Shown here piece after piece: positions 34,704 through 45,851 of a stretch of DNA of 64,000 nucleotides. The position numbers and the translations under genes were made by a program. Location of the stretch: NCBI GenBank assembly GCA_031310005.1, contig CM062384.1, forward strand, positions 124,001 through 188,000, given 5' to 3'. The number at the start of each line of letters is the position of its first letter. Position 1 is the stretch's first letter. This DNA comes from Dactylellina haptotyla. Lineage: Eukaryota > Ascomycota > Orbiliomycetes > Orbiliales > Orbiliaceae. The notes beneath the pieces are model-generated. The model was given only the letters and a program-made list of their open reading frames with translations. It ran no database searches and was not told the origin of the DNA.

Positions 34704-36512
34704 ACTCCCAAGCCAAGTCTTCAAGAAAAAGCCCAGGCAAGTGGCACACCAGCGATGAAATCCGCTAGTGGCGGTTTCCCTCTTTTCTCCCCTTAGAAAA
34801 ATAAAATGTTCCGCAACGTCGATATCGCCTAGACACGTAGCCGCTGGAAACTGAGTTGTCCCTTCCACCTATGACAGCCTTGGGACAGATTATCGATCAA
34901 TCTCCAAATCAAGGTTGTTCCCCGCGCGTCGCCAAGAAATTGAACGGGTCCGTCTCAAGATTCTTTGATACTCCTACAACACCACCGAGTCATGTTAGCT
35001 AGCCATTCCATGTTGATTCGAGTTCCTTAATCTTTCAGTCAAGCTTTCTCCAAGGCTCTATAATTGAGAGCTGTAAAGCCCTCTTCCGCTCAGTTGGTCG
35101 CCCAAAATCCCGGGCGACCGAGGGTTAAATATGCGCCAAGAGCGGGCCAAGAAGGAGTATGCCACTTTGCAAACGTAATCATCCTGATGAAGCTGAGACC
35201 TTACCTTTTAAAATTTCCTCGTGATAGATATTAAATGTCTGGGGCGAGGGGAAAAGCCCGCTTTTTGCGTTGCGAAATGCGAAGAAGTGTGTTAAATTTT
35301 GCCGAGCGAAAGTGGGCACCGATGTCTTGCCAATTGGCCAATGGTAGAACAGCTATTTCTCGTCAGGGGCGTTTGGAGATTAACTCCAACTGAAGCGATC
35401 CTGCAGGAATCCTTTTCTGCTGACGCGTCGTCGTTGCGGTGCTCGGAGAATCGTAATAAAGATATTTAAGAATAGAGGCGGTATATTCCGAATGCACACA
35501 ATATGCGCAGATATGGGGCTGTCGGCTTGATTGTTTGTTTTAAGGGCATCAAGGTTTCAGGGTTAGCATATATTTGAACTATACGAGCTGCCGCTTCGAT
35601 ATTTATCAGAGAGCTTCTAGCTGTGATGAGAAGCTTTTATATATATGTCCTCATGATATGATCCGGATTCCCGAACCAATTTACCGAAAATATTAATATG
35701 TATTAAAATACCGACCCAGGGCGTGATATTTTTGTCCTGACTGATGTCGATCCAAAGAAGAGGAATGGTCGAGCGATGTCAAGAATCTAGATTTGTACAC
35801 CGGCTAGTCAGCTCATTTTATCCTGATGACCATGTCCTGGGCGCCAAGTACTAGTAGATACGTAGACATGACATCTACTTGTGAAATCGCGACTAGATGG
35901 GTCAAGTTGGACAGCGAGAGTATCCAAACGTTCCGAGCGAGGTAATGCACCCGACAGAGTGAGGAGTTCAAGACCCCGTTGTGGAATCCAAATGCGATCC
36001 AAGAAATCCGGGCTGACACCAACGCTAGCCTCAAATGCCATTTGTCGAAACCCTTTTTAAATTTTTTGCGTTGCCACAAGGAACGCGGACGTGGCCCAAG
36101 GTTGCCTGGCCTGAGAAATGATATTCTCAGCGGAGGACACGCGATAGGGCACAGAATAAAATTTATAAACGACTGTAATGAAGATCCCGAGGAGACGGTA
36201 TATTAGCAATCACTTAAACAGAGCCCTGCGAAGAAATTTCTATCGGTACTAGACATTAAACATTAAATTATTTTTGACGATATGTGATGATGTATTGCGG
36301 AGAATATTAGCTATATTGTTACTATATACACGGAGTGAAGGGTGGTTTTTATCATCTATCCGTTCTATGCCCAAAAGAAAGCTGGCCGACCAAAAAATCA
36401 TAAAATCCATGAAACTCCAGGCAACGCCCTAACACATGACTATTGCAATATGATCAAAAACAAAACGTTGATAGAAAGAAATCTACGTTCTTCATGTCGC
36501 CGCTGCCGCCTT
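34704..36512. other. gene-poor, partly AT-rich tract
   Basis: About 1.8 kb without a supported gene. Short frames only. Strongly AT-rich around 35580-35740 and 36230-36330. It separates the dioxygenase from the efflux pump. Confidence 0.5.
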
Positions 36513-38427
36513 CTAGGCCTTCTCTTCGGCCGTCTGCTCTGGTTTCTTGTCCACATCCTTTCTTGTGCTAACCCATTCCATTCCCAAAGCGCCGATGATA
36601 CTAGCAGCAGCGAGACCTACAGCGACGTAAAACACGTTGACGACGGCCTCGTTGTAAGCTGAATATACCCGTGGCAGAAATTCTGGCTTAACCACTTCTC
36701 TAATGTCAGTGGCACCAGTATGAATGACGGTCATGGCATCGAAGCCCTGGCCGTTGATGGCAACGATACCCTTGACGAGCTTATTCAAGAAACTGGTTTG
36801 ACCGACGGCCAAGAAGATAGCACCACCTAGAATCTGGGTGAACATGATCATCGAGGTACCGACAGCAATATCTTTTCTCGGCAAGACTGCCTGGGCGGCG
36901 ATAGAAGGCTGCTGCATGCCGAGACCAAGGCCGAGACCATAGAGAACTTGGAAGCCGAGCCATTTTCCGGTACCAGCATTTGGAGTGAGGGTTGTAAGGA
37001 GACCGGCACCAATGGCCATGATGACAGAGGAGATGATCATAAAAGGTGTGTAGTATCCAGTGAAGCGGACAATCGCACCAGCAATCATGGTACCAGCAAC
37101 GAGAGTCAAGACCAAGGGGATCAAACGGATACCGGAGTCGGTGGCATTGACACCTTGGATGGCCTGGAACCAGACGGGGAGGTAGTAGATGAACAGCATC
37201 ATAGCGCCACCGGCACAGAAAGCGAACCACATTCCAAAGGCGATCGATCGCTGAGAGACAATACGAGGTGGCATAGTGGCTTCATCTTGCTTCCAGATTT
37301 GAACACCGATGAAAATGATGATGGTTACGCCGAAAATGACCAGGAGCGCGATGATACGACCGTCACTCCATGGGTACTTGGTACCACCCCACTGAAGAGC
37401 GAGGAGGAGACAAATCATGCTAGGAAGGAAAATAGCAGTCCCGATAGGGTCGAGTTGCTTGATACGTTCCATGATGGTGAGCTTCTTGGTGACGGGGACA
37501 GCCTTGGTGATGAAGAATATTATGATGAATGCAATGGCACCAACGGGGAGATTGATCCAGAAACTCCATCTCCAAGTAGCGTGTTGAGCGAATGCTCCAC
37601 CCTAGAACAGTTAAGAGGATTTGTTAGCTTGGTGATCCTTGAAAAGTTTGTACATACAAGTGCGATCGATTCGGGTAGGACTTACCATGATGGGGCCGAC
37701 AACACCTGACACGCCAAAGACACCGCCAAAAGCACCCATGAAGGTGCTTCGCTTATGCAAAGGTACTGCATCAGTAAGCATTACAATGGCACCAGTGAAG
37801 ATGCCGGAGCTTCCAGCACCAGCGATCGCTCGACCGACAATGAAGGAGGTTGAGTCCGGAGCCCAGCCGCAGAGAGCTGAGCCGACCTCAAAGATGAAAA
37901 TCTGGGTGAGGAAGACCCATTTGACAGGATAGAAGGTATAGATTTTTCCAGAGAGAGGCAAGAGGCCACTATTACACCAGTATTAGTACCAATCTTTTTC
38001 AATTATTCCAATAAATAGCCCATATATATAATTATAAACAAAATCAAAAGGGTTTAAAAATGGATGTGTATACATACCAGCCAGTGATGAGGTACGCAGA
38101 ACCGTACCAACCAACATCACCGAGCGAGTTGAACTCGTTAGTGATCTGTGGAATAGCAGTGGAAATGATCGTACGATCAAGGGCGACGAGGAAGATGGCG
38201 AGAACCAAGGCGATAGTGATGGAAGCCAGCGCGCTGCCAGTTGGGTAGACGTGATTTGCTTCAGCATCGTCGACGGGGTTCTCTACCTCGCGGGACTTCT
38301 CGTCTGCCATGACGATAGGAGCCCCCGCGCTACTGGCACCGGCTATTTCTACGGACTTTCTGAGAGACTTCTCAGCCAGGTCGCCGGTCATTGTCACGTC
38401 CGAGTGGCTCGAAGGCGTTGAGACCAT
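36513..38427 (-). CDS. MFS drug:H+ antiporter, DHA2 (14-helix) type
   Basis: Three exons, 38427-38078, 37968-37686 and 37601-36513, encode 573 residues. The start ATG at 38427 gives [13 protein letters not shown] and a hydrophilic N-terminus of about 55 residues. Family motifs: [17 protein letters not shown] in TM1, [19 protein letters not shown] (motif A-like) and [18 protein letters not shown] followed by [14 protein letters not shown] (antiporter motif C and following). About 14 membrane segments are visible. Family members export drugs, fungal toxins or secondary metabolites at the plasma membrane by proton antiport. No biosynthetic core gene is seen in this window, so it is not tied to a metabolite cluster. 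It is divergent from the Zn2Cys6 regulator at 39528, 1.1 kb away. Confidence 0.94.
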
Positions 38428-39527
38428 GTTGTTAAAATGTGTTGTTGATGTTGCAGGCGGATGGCCGCGTTGTCTCTGCTGCAACACAGCCCGGTTGCGT
38501 GCTGCTGGTGACTTTCTTGGACGTTTCTTGGGCGTCCGAAAGGGGCAATTGCCGGACAAGAACGATGTCGAAACGAGATTCGATCGAGTTCGCGATATCA
38601 AAACGAGATCTCGCGAAGAAGGAAGGAGAGAGTTTTCGAGGAGGATGAGGATGAGGGTGCGGCACCAAGAAAAGCTTGAGAAATCTTGTCTGCTGCCTCT
38701 CGCGCTCGCTTTTATTATATAAGAAACGGATAATCGATCCTTTCTCAGAGCGGCGCTATAATGATTCTGGCTCCGACGATTTAAATTTTCAGAGCGAAAT
38801 AAAGGAGTCGGACATCGGGGAGTCGGTTCAGTCTGCACCGGCAACAGCATGCCGTGTCCTCCCTCTCATTGGCCCGTAAAATACAGTGGCGCCAGAGGAC
38901 CGATGGAGTTAAGCTTTAGCGAGGGGCCGCTTTCGTTGAGCCTCTGCTGAATAAGGAGCCTTTTGCCCTTCGGGCCCTAACTCAGCTCCTCGTCGGGCCC
39001 TAAATTCATCGCCAAGGACCGAAACCTCCTTCTTTGAGCATCGCGGGTCTTTCAATTCTGCTGCAAAAGGGCCGAAACTCGTCTGTATTGACGTATTCCA
39101 TAACTATTCTTAGCGGACTATCATCTGCTAGCTGTCACAACCTGACTCATCACCTTCTGACGAGCTCATTTTACGAGATTGTTTTCCCTGTTGGGAATTT
39201 GGATAATCTAGTCGTGTTAGTTCTGTGGGCGGCGATATCGTTTATAAAGGCGGAGGCTGCTCCGGCCTGGCGACCTTCGGCCCTCCCACCGAGCGAAACG
39301 ACCGACAACGCAAAAGCTACCACACGCATATCGTTATTACTAACACGAACTACCCAAAACAACATCCCTCCCATTCCACAATATTGCAAGACTGATTGCA
39401 GTACCAAGAACGGGCGGATAAGATATCGGAGGAGAGGCTCTTAATTGCATCTGCAGGCCCGGAGTCTGTTTCTACTACTGCATTTTCACGTAGATGACCC
39501 ACAATTGTTATTAATTATTTAGACACC
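38428..39527. promoter_or_regulatory. shared divergent promoter region of the efflux pump and the Zn2Cys6 regulator
   Basis: 1.1 kb between the two start codons with no supported gene of its own. It is the natural place for binding sites of the regulator if it controls the pump or itself. I could not identify a specific CGG-Nx-CCG site by eye with confidence. Confidence 0.4.
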
Positions 39528-42232
39528 ATGCAGAACGAGAAAAGCATGGTTCCCGAGACCTCGAACTCGGCCTCGCCACCGGACCACGCCTCCCCGAGTG
39601 ACACTTCTGCATCTGCGTCTGCGTCTGCAGCCACATCTTCCAAGCTTCCCGCTTTCAATTGTGTGGTGTGCAAAAATCGGAAAGTCAAGTGCGACCGCCA
39701 AATGCCATGTGCCACGTGCGCCAAACTCAATGTCGAGTGCCAATATGTAGAACCTGGCCCTCGCAAGAAGCGAAAATCCTCCAGCAAACACGAAAACCTC
39801 GTGCAGAGGCTGAACAGATACGAAGAACTGCTCAAGCAGGTCGAGTCCAACGTCAAGCTCTTGGACGGAGTGGATGTCCCCCCTCCTCCAGCTTCGCAAC
39901 CCTCAGGTACAAAACACAGCGTTTGGTCCATGCTCAAACTGGGCACAGAACTACGTTCCCCCGGAGGCGTGCCTGAGCATGAGACTAACTTTGACCCACC
40001 AGACAAGAAACAGAGCCCGGAAAGGGCATCCAAGAAAGCTAAGCTTGATCGTCCCTACCCAGAACACGAAATGTGTATCGCCAAGAAAGGTGGTCTCCTT
40101 TCTTCCACCGGTAGATCTAGATACTACGAAAAGTGAGTCTTCTCCCAAATATTTGAACCTATAGTCCTTAGATAAAATGCTAACGCAAATTTTACTATAG
40201 CAATTTATGGAGCTCCTTGAACGAGGAACTCCAGGAACTCAAAGAGAGCATCCTAGATTCATACGATGAAGAAAAGGGTGATGAATTCCTCTTACATAAC
40301 TACACTTCAAACCCGTTCATCGGCACCAGCATTCTATTCGGTCCCACTCACTCCAAAACAGACCTATCAGCCTTCTATCCATCGTCCGCGCATTGCGTCA
40401 TCTTATGGAACTGCTTTCTTGAAAACGTCAACCCTCTCACGTTGATCGTCCATTACCCTTCCTTCGGTGAGAAAGTCATGGAGTATAAGGATAAACCGCA
40501 CACAATGCCCCGAAATATGGAGGCATTGTCATTCTCCATCTACGCCTTGACGATCTCTTCTTTAGAGAACAGACAGTGCCAAGCTCTCTTTGGAGAGACT
40601 AGAGATGAACTTCTCGCCAAATACCGCTATGCCAGCCAGTTCGCTTTGAAGAATGCGGGGACCTTGAAAACCACGGATATCGTTGTTCTCCAAGCTTTCG
40701 TGTTCTTTCTAGTACGTTCCCCCACATCTTAGCGCACTTAGATAACTACCCAAGCTAACCAGCCCTCTTTTTTATAATAGCTCGACCTCCGTTCCTACTA
40801 TGATTATCCTTCCCTTTGGGTTATCACCGGCATGGCTGTCCGTATTGCCCAAAGAATGGGTATTCATCGTGACGGTATAAAACTGAACCTCCCTCCCTTC
40901 GAAACCGAAATGCGCCGTCGTCTATGGCGCGAGATTCTCATCCTCGACTTCCGTACCGCAGAACTCTCTGGCGCAGGATTATATACCATGGCAATCGATG
41001 AAAACGCCTGGGACTCACGTTGGCCATCTTCCATAAACGAAACAGACATATTCCCTGGCATGACAGAACCGCCTAAGGATCGGGAAGGTCCCACAGAAAA
41101 TATGTGGTGCCAACTTCGCGGCGAACTAGGGAACCTGTTCGTCGAACGCTGGCGGCGAATGCACCGCCTCAACGCCAGGATGAACATGTACGACAGCTCC
41201 CTTAACGAAGATGGCGCCAGGGCCGAATTTGCAAACTATTACAAGGCGTGCGACACGGACGATCAGCTAGAAAATATCTCGAAGACTCTCGAAGAAAAAT
41301 ACATTCGCCATTGCGATCCCATAAACCCACTTCAACTCTTCACCTCTATCGTCTGTCGGTCCGCACTCGCAAATCTACGGCTGATGACCCACCACCCCGT
41401 CCGTCGTCCCGATGGTGGTGCGGGCATGTCCCCTGAAGAAAAAGATGCGCTATTCTCCAACTCAATCAAGATCATGGAATACGACAATCTTTGCCACTCC
41501 ACGCGCTCCATCCAAAAGTACCTTTGGCACACAAAGTCCTTCTTCCAATGGCACGCTTTCATCTTCCTGCTCGGCGAACTCCGTATCAGAGCCCAGGGTT
41601 CTGAGGTCGAGAAGGCGTGGGCACAGGTAGATGAAGTGTTCGAACATCACTACGAGTGGCTCCAAAAGAAAGATGAGCTACACTCCGCAATCATAGCCCT
41701 CGCTCTAAAAGCCTGGGAATGCCGAGAAGGCCTCCTAAAAAAGCTAGGCAAGCTAGAGACCACTGCCATACCCATCTTCGTTCAAACCCTACGTGCAATG
41801 TACACCAGCAGCGGGGTCATCACCGCGTCCGCTGCTTCCTCTAAATCTCGGGCTACCGCCGCAATCAACGGCGAGGGCCTCCCTAATAATTTCGCGCACC
41901 AACCGGACTTCCAATTCTTCGCGAATCGTGACTTAGGCTTATCCAACATGGTCGTGCCACCCTCCAATGCTAGTGGCGGTGGTGGTGCCGCGATCGGTAC
42001 CGCAGGTACAGCATCGAGTCAGGGTGGACCGGGCCTCGCAAACTTATCCCCGCAAACAGATATACCCGAAAGCACAACCTCGACCTCGTCCACCGGACTA
42101 TCAAACTCGGCTGGTGTGACCCCGATAAACTGGTCTGAATGGGAGAATCTTTTGCAGAATTCTGACCTGTTGGGATTCACGGGCGCATTCAGGAATCCTT
42201 ATGGAACCGGGTTCTACAATTGGAATGGGTAA
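39528..42232 (+). CDS. Zn2Cys6 fungal transcription factor with fungal-specific TF domain
   Basis: Three exons, 39528-40132, 40201-40711 and 40781-42232, encode 855 residues. The binuclear zinc cluster is complete at residues 45-71 (CVVCKNRKVKC, then CATCAKLNVEC, C-x2-C-x6-C-x5-C-x2-C-x6-C). A basic linker (RKKRKSSSK) and a short coiled-coil (LVQRLNRYEELLKQVESNVKLL) follow, as in dimeric regulators. The middle homology region includes HYPSFGEKVMEY, FSIYALTISSLENRQC, GMAVRIAQRMGIHRDG and EMRRRLWREILILD, the fungal-specific TF domain. The C-terminus is Gly/Ser/Thr-rich and ends YGTGFYNWNG, a possible activation region. It acts in the nucleus. Divergence from the DHA2 pump suggests control of that pump; this is inference. 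Confidence 0.95.
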
Positions 42233-42257
42233 AAAAAAAAATAAAAAAAAAAAAAAA
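42231..42257. repeat. poly(A) tract overlapping the stop codon
   Basis: Eleven A, one T, then fifteen A directly after the T of the TAA stop of the Zn2Cys6 gene. A second TAA follows in frame three codons later. Confidence 0.9.
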
Positions 42258-43375
42258 GATTAATAAATGAGCCTCTCTGGGAGCCTTGTCGCAACTTAAT
42301 AACGAGTCAGCGTGTTCTTTTTGGGACCATTAGTAATGATCTTCTTTGTTTAATTGGGTTGGGTGTGCAAAAAGTCTTTGTAAATAACCAACCAGTCGTG
42401 CGTTTCTCGAAGAAACACCCCTTTCCGTTCTCTACTCTTTTTTTTCGTCTGGAATGTTGGTTTTCTTTTTTCTTTTCCATGCAAATCATGTCAGTTGCGA
42501 TCAGGATCGAGTTAAAAAAGTTGAATTTTTATGCGCATGTGCGGGACGGAGTACCAAACTATTTCTTTATCTCATCTCTTTGTATTCCTATTCTCTATTA
42601 ACCGGCGGCGTTTTCCGTTTCACTCGAGTTTTGCATTCTATAAAATCTTTAATATTGTTATCAAAAATTGATGTTCATATACAACAACGGGACCTAACAA
42701 CAGCGGTATGCTGTTTACAACATAATATTATCATCATTCTATTGAATGAAAAATCATCTGCAGGAAAGCAGAGTCTTGATTGTTTGTCCAGTTTGTACAC
42801 TTTTGAGTGCTGAATAAAAATTATATACTACAGGTAGAGTAAATAACAGGATGGAAGATATAATTGAAAAAAGAGAAATAACGCCCAATGCCGAAGCAAG
42901 ATATGCATGACGCCGGGCCCGGTGATCAGTAAAGTATACGGCACGGTGGATACATGCTAGACAGAATGGCCATGTCTGCGTTGAATATATATTTGATCGT
43001 AAGAAAAGAGAGAGAGGAAGAAAAAAGGCTGCAGAAGACCCCAGAGGTTACCGGTCGTAAAAATGCCCACATGGCAGAAACGCAAATTTGTACACACCAA
43101 TGTCAGATAGGTGAGCTTTTGTTGAAGCATCCAAAGCAACATTATAAAAGGCTTAATAAAACCAAACAAAAACATTTCCGAAATTTGAAAGAAGAAAACA
43201 AAATTTGACTCCCGTGAAACGCCAGCATGAAGGAATTTTTGTTTGCGTGTGGGGTATCCAACGAGAGCCATGGAGGCTCAATCGCAAAATCAAAAGCTAG
43301 CGTGAAAAAAAATAAAATGAAAAATGAACAAACGAGAATAGAAAACTGGAGGTATAAGACGGAAATAGGGCTTAA
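42258..43375. other. intergenic between two convergent genes
   Basis: About 1.1 kb of 3' flanks. No gene seen. AT-rich, with several AATAAA-like words (for example near 42810) that could serve 3'-end formation. Confidence 0.5.
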
Positions 43376-45851
43376 CTACGAGCCACTAGTATCAATCCGC
43401 TGGATACCGATACCATTTCCTCGCTCTAGGTTACTAGCATTGACCTCTTCACTACTCGGGCGCTGAGTACCTCCATTGATACTATGGACTGGAGATAACG
43501 GCGATAGCGTAGAGCGGTGTGGGTGGGAAGACGGCATGCCCCCAGCTGCTGCAACGTGAAGCGGGATGATTTCGTTGACATGGATAGTATCTCTTTTGCG
43601 AAGTGAGGAGCTGGTGACGCTGGAGAGACGGTTGCGAATTTTGGCTGCCGTACTTCCGTGGTAGACCCCGTCGACTTGTTCGAGGGAAATACCTTTCGTT
43701 TCGTGGATAAACTATCATTTGACAAGAGAGTTAGAACAAATTAGGAAATCTCGTGGCACCTCGGAGAAATTTTCGCCGATGGGGCTACCGGAGTTATATC
43801 GGGATTATGAGCACTTACCCTATGCACAAACCACACGCTCAGGAAACAAAACCCAGCCCATATAAAGCATATCTTGGACCCCAGACGAGCGGAATCCGGA
43901 CTGTCGTCCACGAGGTAAGGAGTGGAATAACTCTGTTGTTCAAAAAGATTCAAGGTCAGCTTGCTTTCTTCTATTATCATAAAAACTTGATCATATGCTG
44001 ATTGGTGTGGTATTAGGCAGCCTATTCGAGCCTGGTCCGATTTTGTACATCTCTCGCTTCCTCTATGCTGGAAGGCGAAAAGTCGGGACTTGCATAGAGG
44101 ATTATTCTGAATTTCAGATTTCCCATTGGTGGACCAAGCACCGGATTACCACAAATAACACCACGGAAGTAGGGTGCCTAATTTGTGTATGGTGGTAGGA
44201 CAGAAGCCTCAAAGCTGTGCAACAGAGCACAAGGCGAAGTTTGGTGTCCAAGGAGTGCAGATGGGTTTATTTTAAAGAAATTTAGACTTACCAATGCCCA
44301 ATTGACAATCCAATTTGTGGCCGCCGTCATACTCATGCTCTTCGCTCTCACCCTGAGAGGGAAGATCTCGCCCGTGACAATCCAGCCACCCAGGCCCCAA
44401 GTCATGGCGAAGAAGGCGATATATATGCAAGTCAGAGCAATAAGAACCTTGTTTGAGACATCGGTGCTGGTAGTAAGACCGACAATGCCAATTACGAGCT
44501 GGCAAAATCCCATGCCAAGGGCCCCTATGAAGAGCAATGGGGCTCTGCCAGCCCTCTCAACGAGGTACAGACCAGGGATGGTAGCAACGACGTTGACGAT
44601 GTTGGCAATGAGCGAGATGACAAATGGCCTCGAGACACCGCTTGATTTAAAATAGGTGGTCCCGAAATAAAAAATAAAGTTGATACTAGAATCGAAATCA
44701 GCCTCGCTGCCGTTTAGTCAGTTAACAAGGGACTATGAAAACGAACCCTGTGAATTGCTGCAAAGCTTGAAGTCCGCAGCCGGTCCATAATCTCTTGCCT
44801 AGGTTTCCTCTGAAACAATCTTTCCAGGTTGCTTTCCCTAAATCACACTCTATTTCGTGGAACAGTTCAATTTCGACAAGCTCCTCCTGCAAGGTTGGAT
44901 GGTCTCGTGGCAGAGCTCTCAGCTTGCTCAAGGCGAGGGTAGCGGCTTCCGGATGGCCCCTCTTGACAAGAAAACGAGGCGATTCGGGTAGAAATAGCAT
45001 GCCTACTGCAAGGGTGATAGACAAAATTGCCTGAAGTGAGATCGGGATTCGGTAGGCACCAGTATCTTCGCGGCCGTGTGTTGCATTGGAGATGATGGTG
45101 GTGAGCAGTAATCCTATGGTTATTGAAAGTTGGTAGCAACCGATAATAGATCCTCTGATCCACTTAGGCGCAGACTCTGCTTGATAGAGCGGGACTGTAT
45201 CATATATTAGCGTCTATTTTGGGGTGAGACTTTTTTGGTGATAGCCGTATACATACCCATGACAGATATTAAGCCAACTCCCATACCAGTCACCATCCTT
45301 CCAACTATGAAAAGAGGCAGAGCGGTTGAGAGTACTTGGAGGATGACCCCGACCTAGGGAGGCAATGTTTAGCTCAAAGTGCAGATGAGGGTGGCTCAAA
45401 AGTAATTACCGTGAATAGGGTGGAGGATAAGATGAGGCCCCACCGACGACCAATCCAGTCGGCGAAAAAATTCGCAGTGAGGGACCCAATGACAGTACCA
45501 GCTGATAGTATTGATACAATCAGACTCGATTGGCTGGATGTAATGTATGGCTTGCCATGCTCATCAATGTTGGTAGCATAGTCCCGAATAAAGGAGTCCA
45601 TCGCCATTATGCCATTGATGTTACCAGTATCCCATCTAGATATTATCCTCTGTTAGTCGAAGACGTCCAACTGGTCCCAAATGTGAGTCGCGGTACTATA
45701 CCCAAAAATCAAACCACCTTTGTCATCGAAAAGTTAGCAAGGAGTATACAACATACTATACGAGGGAGAGGGCAACCGTACCTATTGCGACGAAGCATCC
45801 TACGATGATACCCGGTATCACCGAGCCTTCCTGGAAGCTTATCCACCACAT
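43376..45851 (-). CDS. MFS sugar transporter (sugar porter family)
   Basis: Eight exons, 45851-45782, 45717-45702, 45635-45410, 45353-45257, 45194-44747, 44685-44292, 43932-43819 and 43711-43376, encode 566 residues in one phase-closed frame. Motifs in order: GGLIFGWDTGNINGIM in TM1, ADWIGRRWG, GRMVTGMGVGLIS, PESPRFLVKRG, QQFTGINFIFYFGTTYF in TM7, VERAGR, WIVTGEIFPLRVRAKS and ETKGISLEQVDGVY, then a Ser-rich cytosolic tail. Exon 2 is only 16 nt, and without it TM1 cannot be read. The intron between exons 6 and 7 is 359 nt. Role: import of a hexose or related sugar at the plasma membrane; substrate unknown. It is a distant paralogue of the transporter at 9497. Confidence 0.93.
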
